Below are positions 22,131 to 33,202 of a DNA stretch of 64,000 nt, one piece after another; the first letter of the stretch is position 1, and the number at the start of each line of letters is the position of its first letter. Under the pieces are notes generated by a model. That model had not been told where the DNA came from. It ran no database searches and saw only the letters and a list, made by a program, of their open reading frames with translations. Both the position numbers and the translations under genes were made by a program. The stretch lies in NCBI GenBank assembly GCA_003313425.1, contig NHZP01000018.1, positions 558,001 to 622,000 on the forward strand, read 5' to 3'. Origin of the DNA: Pseudopyrenochaeta lycopersici. Lineage: Eukaryota > Ascomycota > Dothideomycetes > Pleosporales > Pseudopyrenochaetaceae.

Positions 22131-23399
22131 ATGTTGGTCAATGATCAAGTAGTCGGATTAAGGAGTGAAGAGCAGGCTTCCCTCAGGTAGGTTGAAGTAT
22201 CCTTCGCATCTGATAGAGTCTTAATACTTTTTTTTCAGATCGGCGCCCACAAGTCTTGAAGATGAAGGAGTATTGCAAGATGCTGTAAGAGGTGCTTCCA
22301 TTTTCAATCTATTCTCAACCCAAATGATTTTTTTTATGAAACCTGTCTTTGTAGCGTTGTCATGGTCTAACTTGTTTCAGACCTAATAACAACCTATCAC
22401 GACCTAAACTCCTCCACAATCGACACCTTTACTGAAGAGCCGTCGCCACTGGAATTCATGCGATATGTCGCCCGAAACAGGCCATTCGTCATCCGCAACG
22501 GAGCCAAAGACTGGAAAGCTCGCAAGAGATGGAACGCCGCCAGACTTACTGAAGTAATGGCCGGCCAAGATGTAAACGTAGCAATCACGCCCCATGGAAA
22601 CGCAGATTCAGTCGTCTCCCTCCCTTCTGGTGGTTCCCTCTTCATCAAGCCCTACGAAACCGAAGAACCCTTCGAGTCCGTCATCCGCGCAATCCAGCGA
22701 CAGGAGCTCGGCAAAGCCTTTGACGGACCAACAAGGTACGCGCAGACGCAAAACGACAACCTGCGCAACGAATATGCAACGCTGTTTACCGATGTACCGC
22801 AGAGTATAGCATTTGCGCGCATAGCGCTTGAGAAAGATGCGGACGCCATTAATTTCTGGCTCGGAAACTCGCATTCCGTCACCGCGCTGCACAAAGACAA
22901 CTACGAGAACATCTACGTCCAGATCCTGGGACAGAAACACTTCGTCTTGCTGCCGCCAGTGGAGGCGCCGTGTGTGGGTGAGAAGAGCGTGCTGGCTGCA
23001 ACGTACGCTCCGAAAGCTAGTGGGACAGGCGATGGAAAGGGTTTGGAGAAAGATGATCTGCAAGCCCATGTGGATGATCCAGAAGAGTACGTTCCGTTCG
23101 CGACGTGGGATCCAGATACACCACTCCAGAATGCAACGCAGTACAGCCAGTTCTCCCAGCCCTTGCGCGTTACGCTTAACGAGGGCGACATGCTCTATCT
23201 CCCTGCACTGTGGTATCACAAGGTGAGTCAAAGCTGCAATGAAGAAGGGATATGTTGCGCAGTAAACTACTGGTATGATCTAGACTTCAGTGGTGGCTTC
23301 TGGAGCACGGCGAATTTTGTCCGCAGCGTGGGCTTGCTATCTATGGCGGAAGAGAGATCTGTTAAACGGGAGGATGGAGAAAGTAAGGGCGAAGAATAA
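22131..23399 (+). CDS. JmjC-domain protein, JMJD7-like lysyl hydroxylase
   Basis: 2-oxoglutarate/Fe(II) oxygenase of the cupin-8 type. Human JMJD7 hydroxylates lysine in DRG GTPases; the same role is inferred here. Exons 22131-22186, 22239-22291 and 22381-23399 give about 375 aa. The second donor (22292) is chosen because only it restores the frame into DLITTYHDLNSSTID. The N-terminal half contains PSPLEFMRYVARNRPFVIR, typical of JMJD7. The iron ligands are His207 and Asp209 (HKDNYENIY) and His316 (LWYHKVSQS), and VNYWYDLDF follows. A Gly/Lys-rich insert (residues about 240-255) is not conserved in length among relatives. All catalytic residues are present. The start codon is the least certain point. 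Confidence 0.87.
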
Positions 23400-23595
23400 G
23401 TGAAACAATCGCTAGTAGGCGAGATCTTGCAGCGAAAAGCAGAGAGAGATAGCAAACTCAGGGACATATGATTTATTTGATAGAACAGAAGAAAATGAAT
23501 CAATGATTATGGGTATCTCTTAAAGTTCTACAACAGACGACGAACCCAACACCGTGCAATGCTTCCATTACCATTCTATTCCCCGAATTACGTTC

Positions 23596-25788
23596 TCACT
23601 TTATGGATCGAACCTTTAGCCCTACACCCCTTGCACTTGCCCATACACTTTCACTGACCTTTACCGGCAACTTCCTCCCCTTGAGCCTCTGATCAATCAG
23701 CCACAAACCTACAACAAACTCATCCCTACTCAATCTGCCCATGCCTCTCCCATCGACTAGATCCCACACCTCCTCGAGCACATGTGTTGGCAGTCGACTT
23801 CTTGTCCATATCTCTTGCACACAAAGGTTGAGGACATCGAGTGATGGATCGTCCTCGATCGGGGTGCGGCTAGGCGATGAAGATGAAGAAGGCAGATATA
23901 ATCCTTTATTGGCCGCCCAGACGCCCTCATACCGTTTCCGTTCCGACTCGGTGATTTGATCGCGCCATCGTTTTCTTGTCCCTTCATGGTGTTTGTTCGG
24001 ATGTTTCCGTCCCTTGATGCCCATAATACGAGTACCCTTCTTTTTATATTTTTCGACCTCATCTTCACCTTCCGATGAAGAAGGCTCCTTGCGCATTGTT
24101 GTGCGCATCTTACCAGTCTTTGGCGGCGATTGTTTTGGGGGAGATGGGGACCGGTGGAAAGGTGAGTGGTGGTGGTGATGATGATGATGTTTTCGCGCTG
24201 GAAAAAGGGGCTCGACGGACATTGGACGGGGCGCGGGTGAGACGTTGCGTGAAGATGCGGCTAGGGCGGCACCCATTATGGCGCTCGACAGGGACTCGCC
24301 AGTCATGTGTTTAGTTATCTGTTGAACAGACTGGCGTTGATAATTGTTGTGATATACGGATGGAGACGATCTGCCTGTTGCAGACGCAGGGCGTCGAGGT
24401 GGGGAGAATTGCTCCGGTGGACGCAACAAAGGGGAGACTTGAAGTTGATTTCGTGGTCGTATGGGTATGGGCGTTGATGGTTGAAGTGCATTGGTTGTGG
24501 TCTGAGATTGGTCGACAGGCGGTGCTGTATCGGCCTTGCGTGTATTTGACCGTCGCGGCGGCGGGACAACAGGTTTAAGTTTTTCTTCTTCCTCTTGTTC
24601 TTCCTTGGCTGACTTGAACGATACTGGGGATTCTGGTGTTTCGTAGCTATCGAGGGATGTCGAAACCCTCCTGTGAGCTGACGTGGGACGCGGCATGTCT
24701 TGTGACATTCGCCGTGTGCGAGAGCCTCTCTGTGGAGGTGGTCTCGGTGGAGGCGGCGTCGAGGTTCTGTTTGCCTTCAGTTGTGCCGGCTTCTGCGTGA
24801 TTAGTGGAGACTTCAGAGGATCCTTCCTGGGTGTATTGAAATATGCCCGGTCATTGACGCCATCGCTGAAGCGTGAAGGGGGCAGCTCGATCTGATGCTT
24901 GGGTTTCGGCTTGACTGGTGGCGGACTCTGCGTCTTTGTCCTTTGAAGTGGAGCAAGGTCTTTCGGCTCCGGGGGCAGTTTGAACGACCGCTGCGGTTTG
25001 GGAGACCGGACAGGCGGCGGAGAGCTCTGGGCAACGTTGCGCGGCGCGGTGGAAGGCGGTGGAGGGGTGACTGGCCGATTTTGTTCAAACATCTTCACCA
25101 GGGACGAGGTTGGTGGTATGGAAGGTTCGTCGGCAGACTGAGCATCCTTCTCTTTCCGTACAGCGCGTGAGATTTGGGGTGACTCCAGACTGTCCCTTCT
25201 CTTCCGCGACTGCTGCTGTGGCATCCCGGGCTCGAGCTTTGCAAGCACGTTGCCCACGCTGCCCGATGGAGGCAGTATGTCTCTCTCATTCACGTCCCGC
25301 TCACTCATTATGGGTGCACCGGTAGCCTTGGCTACTGGCCGCAAGGGGCTGTGGCGAGCCGCGGCCAACCTGGCAGCGATATTGGAGGGAGAAGGTATGC
25401 GGTCGAGGTGATCGTCAGGTACACCCAACGTGCTAGAGCTGTTCGACTTGCTGGTGGTCTGCATGGGCGACAGATCCGGCCTGCTTACGCTCCGGGCGCT
25501 CCCGCCTGTCCAGTCCCGCTTCAAGGCGACAGGGCTACCCGCAGCACTATTCCGGCCAGCGCCTACTTTGGTTGCGGCCAGCAGCGCACCATTGTCTCCT
25601 CCAGTGTATGTGTTTGCTTGGGGCTTTGGCTTCACAGGCGGTTTGGAGAAGGCCAACGAGGCACCGCGCAGGGCAGCATTGCGGACATTGTACTGCGTAT
25701 CGCCGGTTGAATGCGGGACCACAGCCTGGTTGCGTGCGGAGCTCATTGAGTGCCCATCGGATTGGCGAAGATGGCGTATACGTGACAA
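23596..25788 (-). CDS. IRS4: EH-domain protein Irs4-like
   Basis: Irs4/Tax4 of yeast bind the phosphoinositide 5-phosphatase Inp51 and affect PI(4,5)P2, autophagy and rDNA silencing. This single-exon gene encodes 730 aa. About 600 residues are disordered, with many Pro-rich SH3-ligand-like stretches (TPPPPRPPPQ, SPPPVKPKPK) and an eight-His run near residue 540. A basic segment (RKHPNKHHEGTRKRWRDQITESERKRYEGVWAANKG) opens into a C-terminal EH domain of about 90 residues with the calcium/NPF-pocket region LVDGRGMGRLSRDEFVVGLWLIDQRL. The basic block followed by an EH domain at the very C terminus is the Irs4 architecture. A second Met at residue 15 (MSSARNQ) could be the true start. Head-to-head with DNA ligase IV. 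Confidence 0.88.
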   Translation of the reverse strand: MSRIRHLRQSDGHSMSSARNQAVVPHSTGDTQYNVRNAALRGASLAFSKPPVKPKPQANTYTGGDNGALLAATKVGAGRNSAAGSPVALKRDWTGGSARSVSRPDLSPMQTTSKSNSSSTLGVPDDHLDRIPSPSNIAARLAAARHSPLRPVAKATGAPIMSERDVNERDILPPSGSVGNVLAKLEPGMPQQQSRKRRDSLESPQISRAVRKEKDAQSADEPSIPPTSSLVKMFEQNRPVTPPPPSTAPRNVAQSSPPPVRSPKPQRSFKLPPEPKDLAPLQRTKTQSPPPVKPKPKHQIELPPSRFSDGVNDRAYFNTPRKDPLKSPLITQKPAQLKANRTSTPPPPRPPPQRGSRTRRMSQDMPRPTSAHRRVSTSLDSYETPESPVSFKSAKEEQEEEEKLKPVVPPPRRSNTRKADTAPPVDQSQTTTNALQPSTPIPIRPRNQLQVSPLLRPPEQFSPPRRPASATGRSSPSVYHNNYQRQSVQQITKHMTGESLSSAIMGAALAASSRNVSPAPRPMSVEPLFPARKHHHHHHHHSPFHRSPSPPKQSPPKTGKMRTTMRKEPSSSEGEDEVEKYKKKGTRIMGIKGRKHPNKHHEGTRKRWRDQITESERKRYEGVWAANKGLYLPSSSSSPSRTPIEDDPSLDVLNLCVQEIWTRSRLPTHVLEEVWDLVDGRGMGRLSRDEFVVGLWLIDQRLKGRKLPVKVSESVWASARGVGLKVRSIK

Positions 25789-26116
25789 CTAGGGGATCGT
25801 GCAGGTCATGTGAGGAGCGTCTTTACCAGGCATATAAATGTGAGGTGAGCGAGAGACTGACAGCAACACGAGGGAAGTGTGGACCTCTCATTTCAAGGAT
25901 CCAGGATGCCCGGCCAGCTGAGCCATGTCAGCCTTGTCAACGGCCCTTCATGGACGCTTTCAGCAACCCACTAGCTGTATATGGACGTACTTGCACGTGA
26001 CAACGCGGTAAAGCGTTTCGCGACTTCGCCAGGCAGCTGCATGTCGCAGCCTTAAATACAAACAATCCCATGACCCCACCCAGAGGGCAATTGCCATAAC
26101 TTCCAATGCACTCAAA
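25789..26116. promoter_or_regulatory. Shared bidirectional promoter region of IRS4 and LIG4
   Basis: 328 bp separate the two divergent start codons, so both promoters must overlap here. No motif stands out. Confidence 0.5.
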
Positions 26117-29095
26117 ATGCCAAAAGATAGAGACATGCCCGATGTCGATGCCGTGCGCGAGAATACTCTCATGTACGGCCATGATGTCCAGCTTGACGAG
26201 AAATATCCTACTCGGCCAATAAATTCATACAAGACGCTGCCGTTTCATACCTTATTCACTGAGCTTTTTGACCCGCTCATGGACACACAGAAGAGAAAGC
26301 AGCCGCCTGGACCGCGCAAGCGGGTGGGCCCCACAGGCCATTCGAACATGTCTCCCCATGAAGCCCGCCGAAATATTATCGAAAGGTTCATTGCGAGTTG
26401 GCGGAAACAAGTGGGGAACGACTTCTACCCGGCGATGCGACTGATTATACCGGAGAAAGACCGAGATCGAGCCATGTATGGCTTGAAAGAGAAGGCCATC
26501 GCTAAGGTCTTGATCAAGCTCACCAAGATTAGCAAAGATTCAGACGATGCTAAGCATATGCTCAATTGGAAGCTGCCTGGTCAATTGTACAAAGCGTCCG
26601 CATCCACAGCAGGCGACTTTGCTGGCCGCTGCTACGAGATCTTGTCTACACGACAGCTGCGCACTGAGTTCAGCGATATGAGCATCGCCGAAGTCAACAA
26701 TGCATTAGACAGATTATCGCAAGTGGGCTCCGAGGATGAGCAGGTCAAGATCTTCCAGAGGTTCTATCGAAGGATGAACGCCGAAGAGATGACCTGGCTT
26801 ATTCGGATCATCCTTCGCCAGATGAAGATCGGAGCGACTGAAAAAACTATTCTCGACATCTGGCACCCAGATGCGGAGACTTTGTTCAATATTTCGTCAA
26901 ATCTTCGCCGCGTATGTTGGGAGCTCTATGATGTCGAGACCCGCCTTGATGGCGAAGACACCGGGCTCAGCTTGATGCAGTGTTTTCAACCCCAGTTGGC
27001 GGCGTTCCAAGACAAAGTAGGCTCTTTCGACAAGATGGTCACCAGATTTCAGACCAATCCTGAAGACGATACGTTCTGGATTGAAGAGAAGCTGGATGGT
27101 GAACGAATGCAGCTCCACATGATCGAAGATCCGGAGGCGCCTGGTGGCAAGCTGTTCGGCTTTTGGTCGAGGAAGGCCAAAGACTACGCCTATCTCTATG
27201 GTCAGCATTTGCAGGGTGATGGGGCAGGGGCTTTGACAAGATTTATCAAAGATGCATTTGGAAAGAACGTTCGAAACATCATACTCGATGGCGAGATGAT
27301 CACCTGGGATATGGATGTTGACCACATTGTCGGATTTGGCACCCTCAAGACTGCAGCCATATCAGAAAAGGAGAACAAGACCAATAAAGATACTGGACAG
27401 CGGCCGCTGTTTCGAGTATTCGACTGTGTTTATCTGAACGATAAGCTTCTCACACAGTACACACTCCGTGATCGACGCCTTGCTCTGGAAAGCGCAGTCA
27501 AAGGTGTCCATCGTCGCTTGGAAATCCACCCGTACGTAGAAGCGCGCTCATACACTGAGATCGAGCCAGCATTGCGGAAGGTCGTAGCCGATTCATCGGA
27601 AGGGCTGGTGTTAAAAAATCCGCGCTCGATGTATCGTCTCAATCAACGTAACAACGACTGGATGAAAGTTAAACCAGAGTATATGTCGGAGTTTGGTGAG
27701 TCACTTGACTGCATTGTGGTTGGCGGATATTTCGGAAGTGGTCATCGAGGTGGCGCCCACTCGTCCTTCCTCTGTGCGCTGCTCATCAACAAGAATGCCA
27801 AACCAGGGGATAAAGACTATGAAAAGTGTTTTTCGCTCTTCAAAGTAGGAGGTGGTTTCAGTCGCGAAGACTATGCGGCAGTTCGTGGCCGCACGGAAGG
27901 CAAGTGGAAAGACTGGGACCCGCGACGACCGCCTCCATTCATCGAACTGGGTGGTCATGAACAGAATCGTCAACATGAAAGACCCGATCAATGGATCAAG
28001 CCCAGTGACTCGGTTGTTGTGGAATGCAAAGCTGCCAGTGTTGAAGCTAGTGACAAGTTCCGGGTTGGTTTAACACTCCGCTTTCCCCGTTTCAAACAAC
28101 TGCGAGTCGACAAGAGGTGGGATCAGGCTCTTTCGCTCCAAGAGTTCTACGATGTGAAGGACAATGTAGAGAAAGAACGTGCAGAGAAAGAGAAAGAGTT
28201 CAAGATTGAACAATCAAGGCGAAAGAAGGCAAGAACTTCTAAAAAGCCGCTCACTGTAGTAGGGAGCGAGACCGTGAAGATACCATATGCTGGTCCAGAA
28301 TCAAAAGTCTTCGACGGTCTTAGTTTCTACATCATGACGGACCAAGTTCACCCGATCAAGAAGTCCAAAGCTGAGCTAGAAGCACTGGTCAAAGCCAACG
28401 GGGGAAAGATCGTGCAACGCGACTCAGCCGAAAAGGATCTTGTGATTGTTGCTGACAAACGTCTCATCAAGGTCGCATCACTCGAGAAGCGCAACTCCAA
28501 TAATATCGTCAAGCCGCTGTGGATCCAAGACTGCATAAAACAGAATGAGGTTGACGTTGGCGCGTTGTCGTACTTGATCCCCTTCGAGCCAAACCGGCAT
28601 ATGTTCTACCTGCTTGATAATGATCAGTTGGACTTTGAGAAAAATGTCGACGATAACGGAGACTCGTATGCGCGCGATATCGCCGATGTGGATGAAATGA
28701 GACGACTCTTGGAAGATATGACAAAGCTCGAGGGTCGCAAGTTTAAGCGCGAGGATTTTCTGGAGCAACTCGAGGATCACGGTGAATCTTTCGATCATCT
28801 CAAGACGTATATGTTCAGCAATATGAAGGTCGCCTTTCTTGCTGACGATGACGACCTTGAGTGGGGCTTGAAGACCCAATTAGCCAAAAACTTCATCCGC
28901 TTTGGTGGAGGACAGGTAGTTGATGATGGAGATGACGAGGGTGTCACGCATTTCGTGGTCCCGGGTCCAGAATCGTATTCAAAGACGGAACGAACAAAAG
29001 TTCAAGGACTAGCTAGGACGGTAGGAGTCGGATGGGTTGAGAAATCTTGGGATGAAGGCACGAGACTCGATGAAGAAAGATTTCAGTGGGTTTGA
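26117..29095 (+). CDS. LIG4: DNA ligase IV (ATP-dependent, NHEJ)
   Basis: It seals double-strand breaks in non-homologous end joining, in a complex with the Xrcc4/Lif1 homologue. Intronless, 992 aa. The order is N-terminal DNA-binding domain (residues about 35-280), adenylation domain with nucleotide-accepting Lys325 in EEKLDGERMQ, motif III-like FGFWSRKAKDYAYLYG, motif IV SEGLVLKNP, motif V WMKVKPEY, then the OB fold. Two BRCT repeats follow, about residues 728-830 (VFDGLSFYIMT...VKPLWIQDCI) and 890-992 (ending VGWVEKSWDE); the linker between them binds Xrcc4/Lif1 in known ligases IV. The length matches fungal ligases IV, and the BRCT pair excludes ligases I and III. All nucleotidyl-transfer motifs look intact. 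Confidence 0.96.
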   Translation: MPKDRDMPDVDAVRENTLMYGHDVQLDEKYPTRPINSYKTLPFHTLFTELFDPLMDTQKRKQPPGPRKRVGPTGHSNMSPHEARRNIIERFIASWRKQVGNDFYPAMRLIIPEKDRDRAMYGLKEKAIAKVLIKLTKISKDSDDAKHMLNWKLPGQLYKASASTAGDFAGRCYEILSTRQLRTEFSDMSIAEVNNALDRLSQVGSEDEQVKIFQRFYRRMNAEEMTWLIRIILRQMKIGATEKTILDIWHPDAETLFNISSNLRRVCWELYDVETRLDGEDTGLSLMQCFQPQLAAFQDKVGSFDKMVTRFQTNPEDDTFWIEEKLDGERMQLHMIEDPEAPGGKLFGFWSRKAKDYAYLYGQHLQGDGAGALTRFIKDAFGKNVRNIILDGEMITWDMDVDHIVGFGTLKTAAISEKENKTNKDTGQRPLFRVFDCVYLNDKLLTQYTLRDRRLALESAVKGVHRRLEIHPYVEARSYTEIEPALRKVVADSSEGLVLKNPRSMYRLNQRNNDWMKVKPEYMSEFGESLDCIVVGGYFGSGHRGGAHSSFLCALLINKNAKPGDKDYEKCFSLFKVGGGFSREDYAAVRGRTEGKWKDWDPRRPPPFIELGGHEQNRQHERPDQWIKPSDSVVVECKAASVEASDKFRVGLTLRFPRFKQLRVDKRWDQALSLQEFYDVKDNVEKERAEKEKEFKIEQSRRKKARTSKKPLTVVGSETVKIPYAGPESKVFDGLSFYIMTDQVHPIKKSKAELEALVKANGGKIVQRDSAEKDLVIVADKRLIKVASLEKRNSNNIVKPLWIQDCIKQNEVDVGALSYLIPFEPNRHMFYLLDNDQLDFEKNVDDNGDSYARDIADVDEMRRLLEDMTKLEGRKFKREDFLEQLEDHGESFDHLKTYMFSNMKVAFLADDDDLEWGLKTQLAKNFIRFGGGQVVDDGDDEGVTHFVVPGPESYSKTERTKVQGLARTVGVGWVEKSWDEGTRLDEERFQWV

Positions 29096-31577
29096 AGCAG
29101 TCGGGAGACCCACAAAGAATTGACAATGCGACGGAAGATGAAGGGCACGTTGATTGAGATCATGATCAATTACTTGATTCTTTGGTGGTAACGAGCTTGA
29201 CGCCCTAGAGTGTATACACCATGCCAGAACTCCATAGTGCTCCAAAACGCCAGTGGCGATAGGTACCACTGGATGCTGAAGTTCACGCATCGTACACTAT
29301 CATAATTCGTAATCGCATGCGCTCGCGTTGTCGTTGAGACAATACATCTCAGGCCACTTCTTAAACCTGGATGCCTGTCTTTCGTCCTGATAGACTGCAT
29401 ACGCGACGCTTTCCTGCTAAGGTCCTCTTTGTGCCCTATCACTTTCCCTCTTCTACCCTGACGCCTGTTTCCGGCTCAAAAGATCTTGCATTGTTGTAGT
29501 ATCTGCCATAGAATCTGGAATACAATAAGTATTCGCCATGTGTCTCACTTTGATTGTGTCAACCCACTGTTCGCGGCTTCTCAATACGCTCCATGATAGA
29601 TTTACGCGACTCTGTCGAGGATGCCGAGCTCTGGGATGCTGTGCGTTCCATTGTGGGGCAGTGAATGGAATGTGGGGCTCAATATGCGCAGTGGTTATTC
29701 TGTCGTATTTCAATGGATTCGCAGTGGATATAGGTAGACTTTGAAGGATACGAGTAATTGGAGAGTAATCATATTTACAACGTTCATGGATCCTCGGGTA
29801 TATATAATGAGTGTCGGTCCCTGATCTGCTGATTGCGGTCGCTCTCTCGTGAGACAAACCTAATTGCTGGGACAGACAACGATCACCTTTGCCCCATGCC
29901 AAACGCAGACAGCGGAAGTTGCCAGCCAATGTCTGCGCGCTTTGGTGGCTTTGTGTAAGGATGTGACGAACTCTATATTGGTGTAACAGGTGATCATCAC
30001 GCTAGTAGCGGTCACAACCACGGCAAGGCCCGACATATCCTCCAATGCCCAAGTATCTTTAAACCCGCATACCGTCACGCGCGCCGGTAGACTGAACAAA
30101 GAAACACATTTTTTTTTCACAGCGCAACAGAGCGCTGCATATGTTTCTGTTCGTCGGCGCCGGCCAGCCTTGTCTCGTGAAGTACCAGCTTCATCTCATG
30201 ACAGCGCACATCCAACCGCCCACAACGCATCAACGCACTCCCCGCTCCTTTACGTGCATCACCGGGTCGCCAACTTGACACTGGCCACCCGATAATAACA
30301 CACGCTCGTCGATACAAGCAATGCCAGCCTGAAATGGACTCGCTCGAGAATTTGTCTGGCCTGCGGACCCAATTTCGGCGTAACTGGAATCAACGTAGTC
30401 TGCATTGTCTTAAAACCTGCCTGAAGAGCTTCGAAACTGGTTAGCATCCATCCTTAGCCCCCCTTTGTGCTTTATGTGATACTCACCTTTCGTGGTCGAC
30501 TTTGGAAGCGAACTAACGTTGGGCTCTTTTTCAACGTGCTTGGAAGGGACTGGTCAGCCACTCTCATGGAGTGGTGGATAGTGCTCTGTACGTATAATGG
30601 ATTGGATGGGTGCAACCGCATTTGGGGTAGCGAGTTGCTAGGCGTTGCTGAGTTTGGGCGCTAGCTGTACATCCAGTGGTAACGCCAGTGAGCTGCGTGA
30701 ATAGAGTGTGCGCTTGTGGTCTGGATTCAGATGGCATGGCTATCTCGGAAGCATCGCGCATTATCAATACAGCAAGGCGTGAACACCCAAGACCTTCCAA
30801 GACCTGTCATGTCGCGTACGCAAAACATAGCGATGGAAATATCAATACCAAGACCTGTCAAAATTCCGCTCGCGACATACAATTCATGGTGTTGCAACCA
30901 ATCATCGAATAGGCATTATGGTCGGGTCCGATGGTGCTACTGCGATCCATGCCCGGACCCGAAACGCCCTGCAGCACTTCAGCACACTCTCATCTACTCA
31001 GACCGCTTAGCCCACTAAAGCTGAGATGTCGCCATCTGCATTCCTGAGGCCACTTCAGCTGGGGGTCGCACAGCACTGTGGAGGCTTCGCCAATGATCTC
31101 CGAGCCTAGACGGGTGTGGCTGCACGCTTGGTCTATAACGTGCCAGACCAAACTCCATCCAGTGAACTACATACAAGAGCCGAGTAGTCCTTTCGCTACT
31201 AATCAGGTACCTTGCATGCAGCTGAATTGATGCTGAATTGGTGCATGGGATTTGTGCGTTTAGTGAGCGGTGTGGATGTATACAAGCCCTAAATGTCCGG
31301 ATCCGAAAATACCTAATTGTTGTGAGAAAAGAGGCGAGCTGGAAGAGACAGCCGTTGCGCGTCCTGGAGTCACAACATATAACACCGCCCGCTCACCCTC
31401 ATACGGACTTCCAAAACATCAAACACTCACAGACACTCAACAGGTGCACAAGCCAATCCATAACTCCAGCTACTCCGTTTAAAGCCCATTCCCTCAACAC
31501 CCCAATACCGCCACCATGCCAAACTTCCACCCCTACTTCCCGCGCCCGCGCTACACCTCCCCTACTACCTCGTCATC
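29096..31577. other. Gene-free 2.5-kb interval
   Basis: Short ORFs only; the longest (29453-29929, minus, 158 codons) has no recognisable similarity and no gene-like features. The right end is the promoter of the GPI-protein gene. No tRNA or repeat ends seen. Confidence 0.5.
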
Positions 31578-32405
31578 ATGCACACCTCATACTTCTACAC
31601 CCTCATCGCCATCCTTGCAGCCACAGCAAGCGCCCAGTCAACAACCACAGCAACAGTCCTCGTCCCAGACTGGTGCATAACTCAAGCGCAGCCCTCCGTC
31701 ACCGTCTTGGGGCAGCAAGACGATCTGACAACATATTCATACATCTGCCCAACCAACGCTGCAGCAGTGAGCTCGGCGTCGGCACATGCTTCTGGTGTGA
31801 TTGAAAGTGCGAGGAGCCGGGCGAGCGAGGCGAGGAGTCGATGGGAGAATGATGCTAGAGTTACCGGGTCAGCAAGGGACAATGACCGACGACGTTCTCT
31901 TCACGATTTCGAATTCCAGTTACAAAAAAGAGATGATGATTGCTTTGGCGGGAATGCCGCTTTCGAGGGCTGTATTCCGTGGGAGGTCACGCAGGGCGCG
32001 AGTACATGGGCGGTTCATTACACGGTGACGGGAGTCCGCGCACTCAACCAGGAATGCTCTTTTGGCTCTGGGGGCGTTGCTTCTGGGCCTGCTACTTGCA
32101 CTGCTTCTGGGCGTTTGGATCCTTCGGTCTGGGGTGATGGCGACGGAACACGCACTCGTACCTTTTCCAAATCCGATGTCGACCGGTTTTGGATCCGGAA
32201 CACAGTTCCTGTCACTATTAGTGCCAATTCACTTGCTACTAGTGGCGGCCCTATAACTACTGGGACGGTTTCGAGTTCTGGTGTGCAAGCTACGGCCGCA
32301 TCGGCGTTGAGTACAGGTGTGGGTGTTCCTAGGTCTATTCCTACCGGAGCTGTTGCAATGGCCGTTGGTGCTGGTGGTATCTTCGCTGCTGCTCTTGCCC
32401 TCTGA
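31578..32405 (+). CDS. GPI-anchored cell-surface protein with Kex2-type site
   Basis: Single exon, 275 aa. An N-terminal signal peptide (about residues 1-19, cleaved after ATASA) is followed by a short region with paired Cys. Next comes an Ala/Ser/Arg-rich helical stretch (about 62-105), then LQKR at 115-118, a likely Kex2 cleavage site, and a second Cys-containing domain starting DDDCFGG. The C-terminal 60 residues are Ser/Thr/Gly-rich and end in a hydrophobic tail (AVAMAVGAGGIFAAALAL) of GPI-signal type. Such proteins sit on the plasma membrane or cell wall. I do not recognise a named domain, and no enzyme motif is visible. It shares its neighbourhood with a prodomain-like membrane protein and a secreted protease. 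Confidence 0.82.
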   Translation: MHTSYFYTLIAILAATASAQSTTTATVLVPDWCITQAQPSVTVLGQQDDLTTYSYICPTNAAAVSSASAHASGVIESARSRASEARSRWENDARVTGSARDNDRRRSLHDFEFQLQKRDDDCFGGNAAFEGCIPWEVTQGASTWAVHYTVTGVRALNQECSFGSGGVASGPATCTASGRLDPSVWGDGDGTRTRTFSKSDVDRFWIRNTVPVTISANSLATSGGPITTGTVSSSGVQATAASALSTGVGVPRSIPTGAVAMAVGAGGIFAAALAL

Positions 32406-32602
32406 GGTGGATTTCATTGGTTCTATGATCAAGTGTTGATCTCGATCCTCTTTCCTTATCTACTATCACGTGTCGGCAACCACTCGTTAGTCCCCCCTCT
32501 ATCCCCTGAATGATCTGGCTTGGAGTTTCTGGAAAGACTAGAATACTTAAATAGAATTTTTCAAATTTAAAAATCAATTTCATATCAGCTTTGTCTAGCT
32601 CT

Positions 32603-33202
32603 TTAGTCCACTTCAAGCACTATCTCATCCGTCGCGAACTTCCTGCCGCTGAAAGGACTATCAATATAAGAGTTCAACTCGGCCTCCGTCAGATCACTCC
32701 CATACTTTCCCCAGACGCCTTTGAATTCACCCTCAGCCTTGACTCTGTACTTTGCGGGTCTCGTCTCTGGCATCCATGGCTTATCAAACACCACCTGGAC
32801 TTCTTCTTCTGTTCCAGGTGCGACGGTGACGAGCTCTTCTTGCGCCGGTGGCATTTTCCTGTTGATCTGTAAAACAAACTGCTCAATCTCATCACCACTC
32901 TTATCATCGACTATGGTGAAGACTCCGGTGTTCAAGGCTGCCGAGTCGAGTGGTGTTCCCCATTTAAGAACGGTGTATGGCGTGTCTGGGTTGTTGTTCT
33001 TGAGTGTGATGAGGAGCGAAGGTGGGTTTCGCGAAGTTTGAGAGACCTTGAGCTCTAGGCCTGGGACGCCGTCTGAGGAGCTGGAACTTGCTGTAGGCAT
33101 CGCGAAGCTTGTCGATGGAGTTTGGTAAATGTAGAAAGCTCCCAGAATGGTAATGGCGACACCTGTAACGACTGCTGTTCGACTGTGCCAAAAATTTGCC
33201 AT
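32603..33202 (-). CDS. Membrane-anchored protein resembling a deuterolysin prodomain
   Basis: Single exon, 199 aa. An N-terminal uncleaved-anchor-like segment (about residues 10-26, AVVTGVAITILGAFYIY) is followed by a Ser-rich spacer and a beta-rich domain of about 150 residues. That domain reads LELKVSQTS..PSLLITLKN..YTVLKWGTPLDS...GVFTIVDD and later APGTEEEVQVVF...YRVKAEGEFKGVWG. The order and spacing of these strands resemble the propeptide of M35 deuterolysins, including the neighbour at 35004 (KVTVTNNGDKTVNLLSKGTFLD...). No protease domain follows. Proteins of this kind are conserved hypotheticals in ascomycetes. An intramolecular-chaperone or inhibitor-like role is inference only. An alternative start at residue 35 would remove the anchor. 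Confidence 0.75.
   Translation of the reverse strand: MANFWHSRTAVVTGVAITILGAFYIYQTPSTSFAMPTASSSSSDGVPGLELKVSQTSRNPPSLLITLKNNNPDTPYTVLKWGTPLDSAALNTGVFTIVDDKSGDEIEQFVLQINRKMPPAQEELVTVAPGTEEEVQVVFDKPWMPETRPAKYRVKAEGEFKGVWGKYGSDLTEAELNSYIDSPFSGRKFATDEIVLEVD

Noticed and set aside
22608..23231. 207-codon minus-strand frame
   Set aside because: Antisense shadow of the JMJD7-like catalytic domain.
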